Positions 4,174 through 11,168 of a DNA stretch of 21,387 nt are shown one piece after another. How positions within the stretch are numbered: the first letter of the stretch is position 1; every line of letters starts with the position of its first letter. Under the pieces are notes generated by a model, which worked only from the letters and a program-made list of their open reading frames with translations, searched no databases and was not told the origin of the DNA. The translations under genes and the position numbers were made by a program. The DNA is taken from positions 1 to 21,387 of the IMG/VR virus record IMGVR_UViG_3300006928_000119, one strand, 5' to 3'. The DNA comes from a virus.

Positions 4174-5006
4174 AACAAATACCAGAATTACTAGAATACG
4201 ACCCTATAGAGAAGGGTGACGCGATTGTTATTAGAGAAATACCAAACGAACTATATCATTCAGAACTGGGCATCAGCTCTAGTTTTGTACGTAAGTTTGG
4301 CGAATCGCAAATACACGCCGTTGAAACGGAACAAGAAACCACCCCCGCAATGAACTTTGGTACTGCTGCCCACTACATGTTAGTAGAAGGCGAGGCCGTA
4401 TTTAATGACAACGTAGGCGTGATCGTTGGATCTCCCTACACCAAAGTAAGTAAGGATTTAAAACAAGACTTTATAGATCGCGGGCTGGTAGTTATTAATG
4501 AAAAGGATTACCTGTCTATAGAAGGTATGGCATCCAATATCATCCCAGAAGCGGATATGTATTTGAACGGTGAGGGCAAGATAGCGGAAGCGTCTTTTTA
4601 TTGGTATGAGGACGACGTGCTTTGTAAGTGTAGACCTGACGTTATATGCAATCCGCAAGGACCACATCAGGATTTTGAGATTGTAGCGGTGGATTACAAG
4701 ACCACTTACAGTTGCAGTCCTGAATCATTCTTAGAATCCGTACTGAAATACGGATACGCGCAACAAGCCGCTTGGTATAGAAGAGGATTAGAAGCTGCGG
4801 GTTACAGAGTTAAAGAGTTTGTATTCGTTGCGCAAGAAAAGAAAGAACCTTACGCAAGCAAGATATTTAAGATAACCGATAAGCAAATGGACAAAGCCTG
4901 GTTAGATATGAAGGATATGTTGGAGTCTTATAAGAAATACCTTAAAGGAACTAAACCTACCATTCATAACAGTCCGAATATCGTTACGCTTGAATTAGAA
5001 GAATAA
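4170..5006 (+). CDS. PD-(D/E)XK exonuclease, RecE/Cas4-like (DUF3799 type)
   Basis: The 278-residue protein has the motifs of phage RecE/exonuclease VIII-like nucleases, which resect double-stranded ends to make 3' single strands for annealing. There is an N-terminal 'LGISSSFVRKF' (about 33-43); the 'MNFGTAAHYML' helix with G64 and H68; the metal-binding D157 in CRPDV; the core 'VAVDYKTT' with D175 and K177; and the 'YAQQAAWYRRGL' helix (about 196-207) with the conserved Gln. It overlaps its neighbours by four bases and one base. Together with the Sak4-like ATPase at 7291-8010 it would form an exonuclease/annealase pair. All catalytic residues appear present. Family membership is quite secure; specificity is not. 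Confidence 0.85.
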   Translation: MKQIPELLEYDPIEKGDAIVIREIPNELYHSELGISSSFVRKFGESQIHAVETEQETTPAMNFGTAAHYMLVEGEAVFNDNVGVIVGSPYTKVSKDLKQDFIDRGLVVINEKDYLSIEGMASNIIPEADMYLNGEGKIAEASFYWYEDDVLCKCRPDVICNPQGPHQDFEIVAVDYKTTYSCSPESFLESVLKYGYAQQAAWYRRGLEAAGYRVKEFVFVAQEKKEPYASKIFKITDKQMDKAWLDMKDMLESYKKYLKGTKPTIHNSPNIVTLELEE

Positions 5007-6331
5007 TGGCCAGATTGAAAAATGAGGACCGATTGTGTGGGGCTTTTTACCAGGCACACAGTTTTTTGGATTTTAATTTAAAGACTCATAACCAAAACAC
5101 AGGTCCTTTATCCGAAGCAAAAATGCTTGGTATAAACTTGCCAGGCGTTATGCGTTATCGTGAACAAGCCACTGAGTATGATGCAAGACTTTTGGACATT
5201 TACCAAAAACTTTGCAAACAAGAATATGATTTGTGGATGGATTCTTTGAAGTTTCAATTTAAAGCAACTTTGTTGCATGAGATTTTGCCACCCAAACAAA
5301 TATTGAATGAATTTTTCGGAGATCTCCATATACGAGTGCCGCACGAAAAAACTTTACTTATATCTGATAGGGGGGGTGCCACCACAATTATGTCGGTACA
5401 AGAACACAAAACAGATCAATTCATTAAAGATGTAAAAAAAGCGAATAAAAAAAGCGGCTTGTTTGCTACCGATGTAGGTTTACGAAAATTATTGAAGCAA
5501 ATCAAAAATTGGAAAACAGAATCGGTTTTGGTTTGCAGAGTGACGTTCGCACACAATATGTCTAAAGAAGAGATATATAAACCAAAGCGTTTTAAGAGAA
5601 AAACTTTGGAAACTATGACCAGACCCACAACAGCGCATTATCCTACAAATCTTGTGTTTCCTTGTGGCCTCACTATTAAAGAAACACAAAATTGCACACC
5701 TGTAATCATAGAAGATGTCCAGCAATTTATTAACGAAAAAGATTATGGTTTGTTTAGCGCAATGGTTTTTCCATACAGCAGTAAACCCATTGAGGGCAAT
5801 TATTTGCAGTGGGACCATACTGAGAAAGAAACGTTAAAGGATAAACTTTGGAAGAGAATGAACAAAAGGTGGAAAATGGAAGAAGAATCTTATGTTCCCC
5901 CAAGAAACAATTTGTGGCGAGCTGCATTACAAACTTTGGTGCATATATCTGTATTAACGCACCCAGATTTTAAAGAGTTTTGTGTAAACATGCTAAAAAA
6001 AGACGGTATGCAACCTAACAAAACACCATACAACAAAGACAATCCTTACAAGAGCCGTCCTGGCTGGCGTCCAGCTTTTGAGCATTACGTAGTAACAATA
6101 AATGTGCCAGATGATGTTAGTAAAGAAGCAGACGCTAGTACACATAAAAAACGTCATCATTTGGTGCGTGGTCATTTAATGAGATCGCATAGTGAAAATT
6201 CAACTGACGGTTTTGTGTGGCGCAGATCTCACTGGAGAGGCAACAAAGAAATAGGTACTGTAACAAAAGATTATGTTATGGATATAGACGAAAGAATTAA
6301 TAAACAAGAAAGAAAGCAAGTTAATGGCTAA
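5006..6331 (+). CDS. Unknown protein with C-terminal VRGH...HWRG motif (441 aa)
   Basis: ATG 5006 overlaps the previous stop. The N-terminal part (1-110) is helical; the centre is mixed and contains a Gly-Gly turn (SDRGGATT) encoded across a G7 run. The C-terminal 60 residues carry 'KKRHHLVRGHLMRS' and 'WRRSHWRGNKEIG' followed by a KDYVMD segment. That His/Arg-rich pair of motifs (VRGH...HxRG) recurs at the C-terminus of uncharacterised phage proteins as I recall, and the His spacing could bind metal or phosphate. I recognise no enzyme family for the rest. It lies between an exonuclease and a resolvase-like nuclease, so a role in DNA processing is plausible but unproven. Confidence 0.6.
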   Translation: MARLKNEDRLCGAFYQAHSFLDFNLKTHNQNTGPLSEAKMLGINLPGVMRYREQATEYDARLLDIYQKLCKQEYDLWMDSLKFQFKATLLHEILPPKQILNEFFGDLHIRVPHEKTLLISDRGGATTIMSVQEHKTDQFIKDVKKANKKSGLFATDVGLRKLLKQIKNWKTESVLVCRVTFAHNMSKEEIYKPKRFKRKTLETMTRPTTAHYPTNLVFPCGLTIKETQNCTPVIIEDVQQFINEKDYGLFSAMVFPYSSKPIEGNYLQWDHTEKETLKDKLWKRMNKRWKMEEESYVPPRNNLWRAALQTLVHISVLTHPDFKEFCVNMLKKDGMQPNKTPYNKDNPYKSRPGWRPAFEHYVVTINVPDDVSKEADASTHKKRHHLVRGHLMRSHSENSTDGFVWRRSHWRGNKEIGTVTKDYVMDIDERINKQERKQVNG

Positions 6332-6731
6332 AATAAATTCCAGAAACAAAGGCGCTCAGTTTGAAAGAGACGTTGTACGTATACTCAATAACTTCTTTAT
6401 AGAGGAAGGGATAGATTACCAAACTAAACGCAACCTAGACCAATACCAACAGAAAGATCTTTGCGATCTACAAATACCACACCATTCAATAGAATGTAAG
6501 TTCTACAAAGAGGGAGATTGGCTAAAATCTGCTTGGTGGGACCAGGTGTGTAAGGCCAGCGAAGATAATATACCTGTACTTATATTCAAATTTAATCGTC
6601 GTCCCATTCGTGTATGTATTCCTTTATACGCAATAAATACCGAGTGGGTTAAAGACAATCAAGCCATAGCAATTATGGCTATAGACGATTGGTTATCCGT
6701 TCTGAAAACTAACTGGAAATCATACTCTTAA
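6324..6731 (+). CDS. Hjc-like PD-(D/E)XK nuclease (putative Holliday junction resolvase)
   Basis: The 135-residue protein has the compact resolvase layout: a basic start then 'KGAQFERDVVRIL' with E14, an acidic D48 in DLCDLQ, and the 'IECKFY' motif with E57 and K59. A 'WWDQVCKAS' helix and a strand 'PVLIFKFNRRP' follow, as in phage Hjc/VRR-type nucleases that cut branched DNA. The length is normal for the group. It overlaps the upstream gene by eight bases and is the last gene of the rightward early operon, facing the DUF669 gene. The nuclease fold is well supported; junction specificity is inferred. Confidence 0.75.
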   Translation: MAKINSRNKGAQFERDVVRILNNFFIEEGIDYQTKRNLDQYQQKDLCDLQIPHHSIECKFYKEGDWLKSAWWDQVCKASEDNIPVLIFKFNRRPIRVCIPLYAINTEWVKDNQAIAIMAIDDWLSVLKTNWKSYS

Positions 6732-6739
6732 AGGAAAGT

Positions 6740-6775
6740 GCTAGGTTGAGCGTTGCGCTCTGGACGACTCCTAGC
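6740..6775. other. Nested stem-loop between convergent genes
   Basis: GCTAGG (6740-6745) pairs with CCTAGC (6770-6775), and inside it GAGCG (6748-6752) pairs with CGCTC (6756-6760) around a TTG loop. It sits in the 57-base gap between two convergent genes, the expected place for a terminator, but the nearest T run (6786-6790) is ten bases past the outer stem. It may be a weak bidirectional terminator or an RNA end-structure. Confidence 0.4.
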
Positions 6776-6788
6776 GTAGCCGATGTTT

Positions 6789-7298
6789 TTAAAGTGAAGG
6801 TTTGCTGGGGGCAGACGCATCACTTTTGGAAGAATCCTTAGACTCGCCCATACTTGGAGGAAGATCAGCTGCTTTTGGAGCTGCCGCTTTTTCCAAAGGT
6901 TTAAATCCTACGATTCTATTGCTATCACCGTAATCAGAACCTTCTTCTGCTTCTTCTACCGCAACCGACACAATAAACGCCTTCTGGTGTAAATCGTGCG
7001 CACTTTTTGGAGGATTGTCGTTACCAAAGCCTAACGCTTTGCATAATCTGGCCCAATCCGCTTTAGCGTATCCTAAATGCTCTTGGTTTTCCGCCCAAAG
7101 CATGAATGGCTTACGCAAGATCCAACCCGCGTAATTGTCGCCAGTTATTTCTACTTCAAGCCATATCATGTCGTTACCCGCTTGAGATTTCTTTTTCTCG
7201 CACGTAGTAACTACACAAGGATAGTCACCTTTTGGAATTGCGGTATTGTCACTACCCGCATCATCTATATTAAAATCAAATCCATCAAAATCACTCAT
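6789..7298 (-). CDS. DUF669-like phage protein (169 aa), candidate ssDNA-binding partner
   Basis: The start is ATG 7298 (MSDFDGFDF), because GGAGG lies nine bases upstream. The TTG at 7322 is not needed. The body resembles phage DUF669 proteins: 'AIPKGDYPCVVTTCEKKKSQAGNDM' style strands with a basic turn, 'WLEVEITGD', then 'YAKADWARLCKALGFG', followed by a strand-rich half ending SNRIVGFKPLEK. The last 35 residues are a low-complexity Ala/Pro/Ser/Lys tail. DUF669 genes regularly sit beside Sak4-like ATPases, and an ssDNA-binding role has been suggested for several. Here it overlaps that ATPase gene's stop codon. The family call is good; the biochemical role is inferred. Confidence 0.7.
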   Translation of the reverse strand: MSDFDGFDFNIDDAGSDNTAIPKGDYPCVVTTCEKKKSQAGNDMIWLEVEITGDNYAGWILRKPFMLWAENQEHLGYAKADWARLCKALGFGNDNPPKSAHDLHQKAFIVSVAVEEAEEGSDYGDSNRIVGFKPLEKAAAPKAADLPPSMGESKDSSKSDASAPSKPSL

Positions 7299-8010
7299 TT
7301 GTCTGCACCTCCGCAAATCCAAGTTTATTAATAATAGTAGTTAGATCAGGGGATTCAAACTCTTCTAACTTACCGCTACGATCTTTGGCAATGTAATTTT
7401 GACCAATTCTCGTTTGTAACCAACGAGAGGTTACGGTTTTACCTTCTTCATTTTCATCGTCAAATGTACGCAAGACCAATACCTCATCAAAGAAGTATGG
7501 TATTTGCGTTGGCAGTTTAGCGCCAACCATCATCGGCTGATAATGAAACATGCCCGAAGATTCATCGCGTTCCCTACTTTGTTTAGCGATAAATACCACG
7601 TGCATCGGAAGGTCCCTAAATCTACGCATCGTTTTAATCATCACTTCGATGACCTCTCCGTACGCACGTCTAGGATCTTTGCTTTTTGCCTTCTCTTGCG
7701 ACAATAAAATTTCGGCCATTTCTGTCACACTATCTAAGCAAACAGTTTCATAGTTCAAAGTTTTATTCTCTAAGAGCGAAGCAATTTCTTCTATTTCAGA
7801 AGCTTCCTTAACCTCAATAGCATCAAGGTCAGGAGCATCTTTAATAGAAAGTAAACCACTCTCCATACTAACGACCAATGTTTTACCAGGTGCCGTTTGA
7901 CAGAGTGTAGTTTTACCCGCACCACTTTCACCGTAGACCAACAGCTTCGCGCCTTGCTGTTCTACAAGTTGGTTTGGGGTTTTAATACGATCTTTTATAC
8001 TATCGTTCAT
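7291..8010 (-). CDS. Sak4-like RecA-fold ATPase (phage AAA, recombination)
   Basis: The 239-residue protein has a Walker A 'GESGAGKTT' (27-35), a strand ending 'VVSMESG' (about 46-52), a Walker B-like 'VCLDSVTEM' with D93, and a 'HVVFIAKQSRE' sensor segment (about 137-147). This is the layout of the short RecA-like phage ATPases (Sak4/AAA_24 type) that assist single-strand annealing and strand exchange. ATG 8010 is preceded by GGAGAAAG. It is followed by the DUF669 gene in an overlapping pair and is transcribed away from the HTH gene. With the RecE-like exonuclease it would make a recombination pathway. ATPase fold near certain; annealase role inferred from family. Confidence 0.82.
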   Translation of the reverse strand: MNDSIKDRIKTPNQLVEQQGAKLLVYGESGAGKTTLCQTAPGKTLVVSMESGLLSIKDAPDLDAIEVKEASEIEEIASLLENKTLNYETVCLDSVTEMAEILLSQEKAKSKDPRRAYGEVIEVMIKTMRRFRDLPMHVVFIAKQSRERDESSGMFHYQPMMVGAKLPTQIPYFFDEVLVLRTFDDENEEGKTVTSRWLQTRIGQNYIAKDRSGKLEEFESPDLTTIINKLGFAEVQTNE

Positions 8011-8027
8011 ATTACTTTCTCCAAAAG

Positions 8028-8109
8028 TTGTTAATAAAAAAGTTTTCGTTTACAATGTGTTGAAAACTTAATTAATACGTATTGTAAACATGAACAAAGC
8101 AAAAAACAA
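8028..8109. promoter_or_regulatory. Face-to-face overlapping promoters with GTTTACAAT operator arms
   Basis: GTTTACAAT (8048-8056) and ATTGTAAAC (8081-8089) are perfect nine-base inverted arms 24 bases apart. Each arm contains a TACAAT -10 box: rightward TTGTTA (8028-8033), 17 bases, TACAAT (8051-8056); leftward TTGTTT (complement of 8104-8109), 17 bases, TACAAT (complement of 8081-8086). The two promoters would fire through each other, giving a mutually exclusive switch that a protein bound to the arms could set. A/T-rich DNA yields chance promoter matches, so the arms are the stronger evidence. Confidence 0.5.
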
Positions 8110-8437
8110 GAACCAATGGAAGATAAATTATCTTTATCGTCAACAACAACTATTGGAGAAGGACCTGATGACTTTATACCAAGAAGGACTGGAACCAGAA
8201 TATAAGGAGCGTGAAGTGGAACGAATAACACTAAAACAGTATATTGAATTTATAGGGATAGAACCAGCCGCAGAATTATTTGGCTGCTCTACACATGCAG
8301 CAAAAGCCTGGAGGTATGGCAATAGACAACCCTCTATTGAACAGGCTAAAAAAATAATTAAAGCCTCTAACGGAAAACTAGATTTTGAAGCAATATTCGG
8401 CTCGATTGAAGAGGCTGATGAGAAAGCGGTTGAATAG
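8090..8437 (+). CDS. Helix-turn-helix regulator, Cro/CI-like
   Basis: The 115-residue frame ends with a helix-turn-helix region at about residues 50-95: 'QYIEFIGIEPAAELFGCSTH' then 'AAKAWRYGNRQPS' and 'EQAKKIIKAS'. This matches the Cro/CI layout with a recognition helix around STHAAKAWRYG. ATG 8090 abuts the operator arm and has no Shine-Dalgarno sequence. ATG 8168 (residue 27) has GGAG nine bases upstream and may be the real start; it would keep the whole DNA-binding region. It lies in a divergent control region whose half-sites also occur at 3153-3168, so it is the natural autoregulator and early switch. The GTG of the next gene overlaps its stop. Confidence 0.65.
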   Translation: MNKAKNKNQWKINYLYRQQQLLEKDLMTLYQEGLEPEYKEREVERITLKQYIEFIGIEPAAELFGCSTHAAKAWRYGNRQPSIEQAKKIIKASNGKLDFEAIFGSIEEADEKAVE

Positions 8438-10557
8438 TGTTAGACGTCAAAGCATCTGCGCAGGATTCTGCGTTGGAGCTTGCTCTTGCTTACGCGGAAA
8501 GTGGCTACACGCCAGTACCATTATTAAGACATAATAAAGTACCACCCAAAGAACTCGGGGGGTGGCAACAATACAAAGAGCGACAACCGACGACGGAAGA
8601 AATAACTCGGTGGTTTAAGAACCGCGATGATTTAGTCGTAGCTTTAATCTGCGGTAAATTCATAGTGGTTGACGCAGACACACCAGAAGCCTGTATATGG
8701 GCAGAAAAGAATTTACCAAACACTCCTTGCAAAGTAGTTACAGGCAAGGGGATGCACTACTACTATAACAACCCAGAGAACTACACTACTTACGTAGCGA
8801 GAAGAACAGACACGTCAGATCCCGCAAAACTTATTGATATAAGAGGAGTGGGTGGATTAATTATTGCTCCTTATAACATTCACGCAACTGGGGCCATATA
8901 CGAACCAAAATTTTTAGACGGGTGGGATTGGCATGACACCAGCGATTTGCCTGACTTAACAAAAGAACATTGGGTGATGATTACGGGCGTTGACAAAGTT
9001 AACGGCAAATCAATTACATCACCTTTCTCAATAGAAGGTGTAGTACAAGGAAGCCGTAACGATAGCGCGGCAAGGTTAGCTGGGAATCTAATAGCTAAGA
9101 ACGTCAGTATAGAAATGGTGGAATTTTTTGTTCAATCTTGGAATCAACAGAACAAACCCCCCTTACCAAGATCGGAAATATCTACTACAGTTAACTCTAT
9201 ATTAAAAACACACGAAAGAAAGAACCAACAGGCTCCAGCTTTTATACAACGCACTTACAACGTGAAAGAACCAACCGATTTATACAACCCTCCAGGCATT
9301 ATTAAAGATGTGTATGACTATTCGGAAAAAATAGCGCAGATACCGCAACCAGCTTTATCCATGCAAACATCACTTGCGCTCGGTTCAGTAGCGCTTGGAA
9401 GAATGTATAGAACGGATATGAATAATTTTAGTTCTATGTTCTTTATGTGTATTGCAAAATCAGGGCAAGGCAAGGAAAACGTAAAGACAGTAATGGAATC
9501 TGTTTTAGACGGAGCTGGGTACGCTGACATAATGGCTGGTGACGGATACACCTCAAGTGGTGCCGTATATAGTTTATTGCGTCATAAACCTACACACGTG
9601 ACCGTAATGGACGAATTTGGTAAAAGGCTAGAGTCTATATCAAAATCAACCAATTCAAATAAAGAGGACGCTATACAGGTCCTTATGGAGACGTGGGGGC
9701 GTTGTCATGGAACGATTAGGCCAGATAACTACTCTATGATGACTTTGACTCAAAAACAGCAACAGGAGGCCCTAGATCGCTCTACAATCAAACCAGCTAT
9801 AACGTTGGTCGGTATGTCTGTACCAAGAAACTTTTACGGAGCTTTATCAACAGGACGTATCGTGGACGGATTTTTAAATCGTTTTATAGTGGTTGAATCT
9901 AAATTACCCAGAAGCGTTAGCCGAATGGTCCCTTTCGTAGAGCCTTCTCACGCTATATGCGAGTGGGTTCGTAAAGTTAGAGAAACCAAAAATGAAATTG
10001 AGCAGATTGCTAGGGATAATTCAGAGGTAGATTTTAAACAACGATTAGTAAAATTTGATGACCATTCTAAGGATCTACTTAATAAACTTGCTTATGAATT
10101 GGTCGATCAACAAAATAAATTAGAAAAAGACGGTTTAGAAGTATTACTGTCTAGAACCAGAGAGAAGGCCATGCGTTTAGCTTTAATATGCGCAGTAGCA
10201 GAGAATCCATATACCAATGTAATTAAAGGTGATATAACCCAATGGGCAATAGATTATGTTTATTACTACGATCAGGTAATGGTAGCTACGTGTGAAGATA
10301 AAGTGGCTGGGTCTGAAATGGAAAGCCGTATTAAACAGGTGTTGAGTTTTATCAGGACGCAAGGAGAAATGGGTATTAGTCGTCGTGATATAGACAGGCG
10401 AGAATTGTTTAGATCAATGAAATCTTTTGAAGTAAAAGAAATAATTAATCGTTTGATGAACGCTGGAGAGATACAAGAAAAAGACGTACGAGTAAAAGCA
10501 ACAGGGCGACCTATGAAAAGAATAGTCGCTATAGATCCTAATTTTTTCGATGACTAA
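8437..10557 (+). CDS. Primase-polymerase / DUF3987-type helicase fusion
   Basis: GTG 8437 overlaps the preceding stop (TAGTG). The 706-residue protein starts with a bifunctional primase-polymerase domain (about 10-170): 'GYTPVPLL', the metal-binding D79/D81 in FIVVDADTP, H107 in 'GKGMHYYY', and D134 in 'IDIRG'. A primase C-terminal-like helical part follows (about 205-262, GSRNDSAARLAGNLI). The second half is a DUF3987-like ATPase with Walker A 'AKSGQGKE' (340-347) and Walker B 'VMDEFG' (390-395), then a winged-helix-like end (GISRRDIDRRELF). It would synthesise primers and unwind DNA for phage replication. This is the only replicase-type gene in the window; no family A or B DNA polymerase is seen. 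Confidence 0.88.
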   Translation: MLDVKASAQDSALELALAYAESGYTPVPLLRHNKVPPKELGGWQQYKERQPTTEEITRWFKNRDDLVVALICGKFIVVDADTPEACIWAEKNLPNTPCKVVTGKGMHYYYNNPENYTTYVARRTDTSDPAKLIDIRGVGGLIIAPYNIHATGAIYEPKFLDGWDWHDTSDLPDLTKEHWVMITGVDKVNGKSITSPFSIEGVVQGSRNDSAARLAGNLIAKNVSIEMVEFFVQSWNQQNKPPLPRSEISTTVNSILKTHERKNQQAPAFIQRTYNVKEPTDLYNPPGIIKDVYDYSEKIAQIPQPALSMQTSLALGSVALGRMYRTDMNNFSSMFFMCIAKSGQGKENVKTVMESVLDGAGYADIMAGDGYTSSGAVYSLLRHKPTHVTVMDEFGKRLESISKSTNSNKEDAIQVLMETWGRCHGTIRPDNYSMMTLTQKQQQEALDRSTIKPAITLVGMSVPRNFYGALSTGRIVDGFLNRFIVVESKLPRSVSRMVPFVEPSHAICEWVRKVRETKNEIEQIARDNSEVDFKQRLVKFDDHSKDLLNKLAYELVDQQNKLEKDGLEVLLSRTREKAMRLALICAVAENPYTNVIKGDITQWAIDYVYYYDQVMVATCEDKVAGSEMESRIKQVLSFIRTQGEMGISRRDIDRRELFRSMKSFEVKEIINRLMNAGEIQEKDVRVKATGRPMKRIVAIDPNFFDD

Positions 10558-10798
10558 AGAGACAAAAAGAATGATTTATGAAATGGCATCTATTTGGTTT
10601 TATATGTTAATGCTATTAACAATTTTAACAGCCAGTGTAATTTTAGCGCCATTTATCTTTTTACATCGTATATATAAACACATATATGAAGGAGTTATTT
10701 ATGAACGCGAAACCGAAGATGGAAACGATCAGCGATCAAAAGCGCGAGGAGCGCGTCGCTGGATTTATAGAAGGATTATGGGGCGTAAGATGTCATAA
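10550..10798 (+). CDS. Single-pass membrane protein (82 aa)
   Basis: ATG 10550 overlaps the primase stop (ATGACTAA). Residues about 15-38 form a strong hydrophobic segment (SIWFYMLMLLTILTASVILA) flanked by charged residues, followed by a Lys/Arg-rich tail. It could be a phage membrane protein such as a small holin-like or anchoring protein, but nothing specific identifies it. Its last 98 bases overlap the next gene in another frame, so the true C-terminus is less certain than the N-terminal membrane segment. The basic tail suggests that the C-terminus lies in the cytoplasm. Confidence 0.5.
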   Translation: MTKETKRMIYEMASIWFYMLMLLTILTASVILAPFIFLHRIYKHIYEGVIYERETEDGNDQRSKARGARRWIYRRIMGRKMS

Positions 10799-11168
10799 GT
10801 TACCAGTTAGTTACGGCTTAGATTATTGGTGTGAAAGCCAAGAAAGTTCTTTCTGGCTAGAAGTTAAATGCCGTAGTTTTGGTATAGATAAATACGATAC
10901 CTTGTTATTAAGTGCTTCTAAATTACGAATGGGAGCTGCGTTATCTTTGGCAACTAATAGGCCATTTGTTTTAGTATTTGCAATGACTGATAGTGTGTAT
11001 TCACACACTTGGGATAAAGACAAAATCTACGATGTGCGTTTCGGTACGATAGCAGAACCGCAATTGCCAGAAGATTCAGAACCGTACGTACATTTAAGTA
11101 AAGAGGAATTGGTTTGTTTATCTGAACACCCGTTAGGGTTTGATCGGGAAGAATTGGGACTTACTTAA
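10701..11168 (+). CDS. PD-(D/E)XK nuclease-like protein (155 aa)
   Basis: I chose ATG 10701, which has AAGGAG seven bases upstream, over the ATG at 10686 that precedes this site. The fold signature is visible: an N-terminal helix with EER (about 16-18), 'SYGLDYWCE' with D41, then 'FWLEVKCRSFG' with E54 and K56, and a 'LLLSASKLRMG' helix followed by the strand 'PFVLVFAMTD'. This is the D-x12-E-x-K core of restriction-endonuclease-like proteins, as in several phage Holliday junction or single-strand-specific nucleases. It is the last gene of the rightward replication operon, and its stop overlaps the stop of the convergent 1026-residue gene. Substrate unknown. Confidence 0.65.
   Translation: MNAKPKMETISDQKREERVAGFIEGLWGVRCHKLPVSYGLDYWCESQESSFWLEVKCRSFGIDKYDTLLLSASKLRMGAALSLATNRPFVLVFAMTDSVYSHTWDKDKIYDVRFGTIAEPQLPEDSEPYVHLSKEELVCLSEHPLGFDREELGLT

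Noticed and set aside
5358-5374. Programmed frameshift at the G7 run in the 441-residue gene
   Set aside because: The zero frame continues for about 320 codons after the run and no alternative frame extends usefully.
6740-6790. Standard rho-independent terminator between the convergent genes
   Set aside because: The T run does not follow the stem closely, so I list only a stem-loop.
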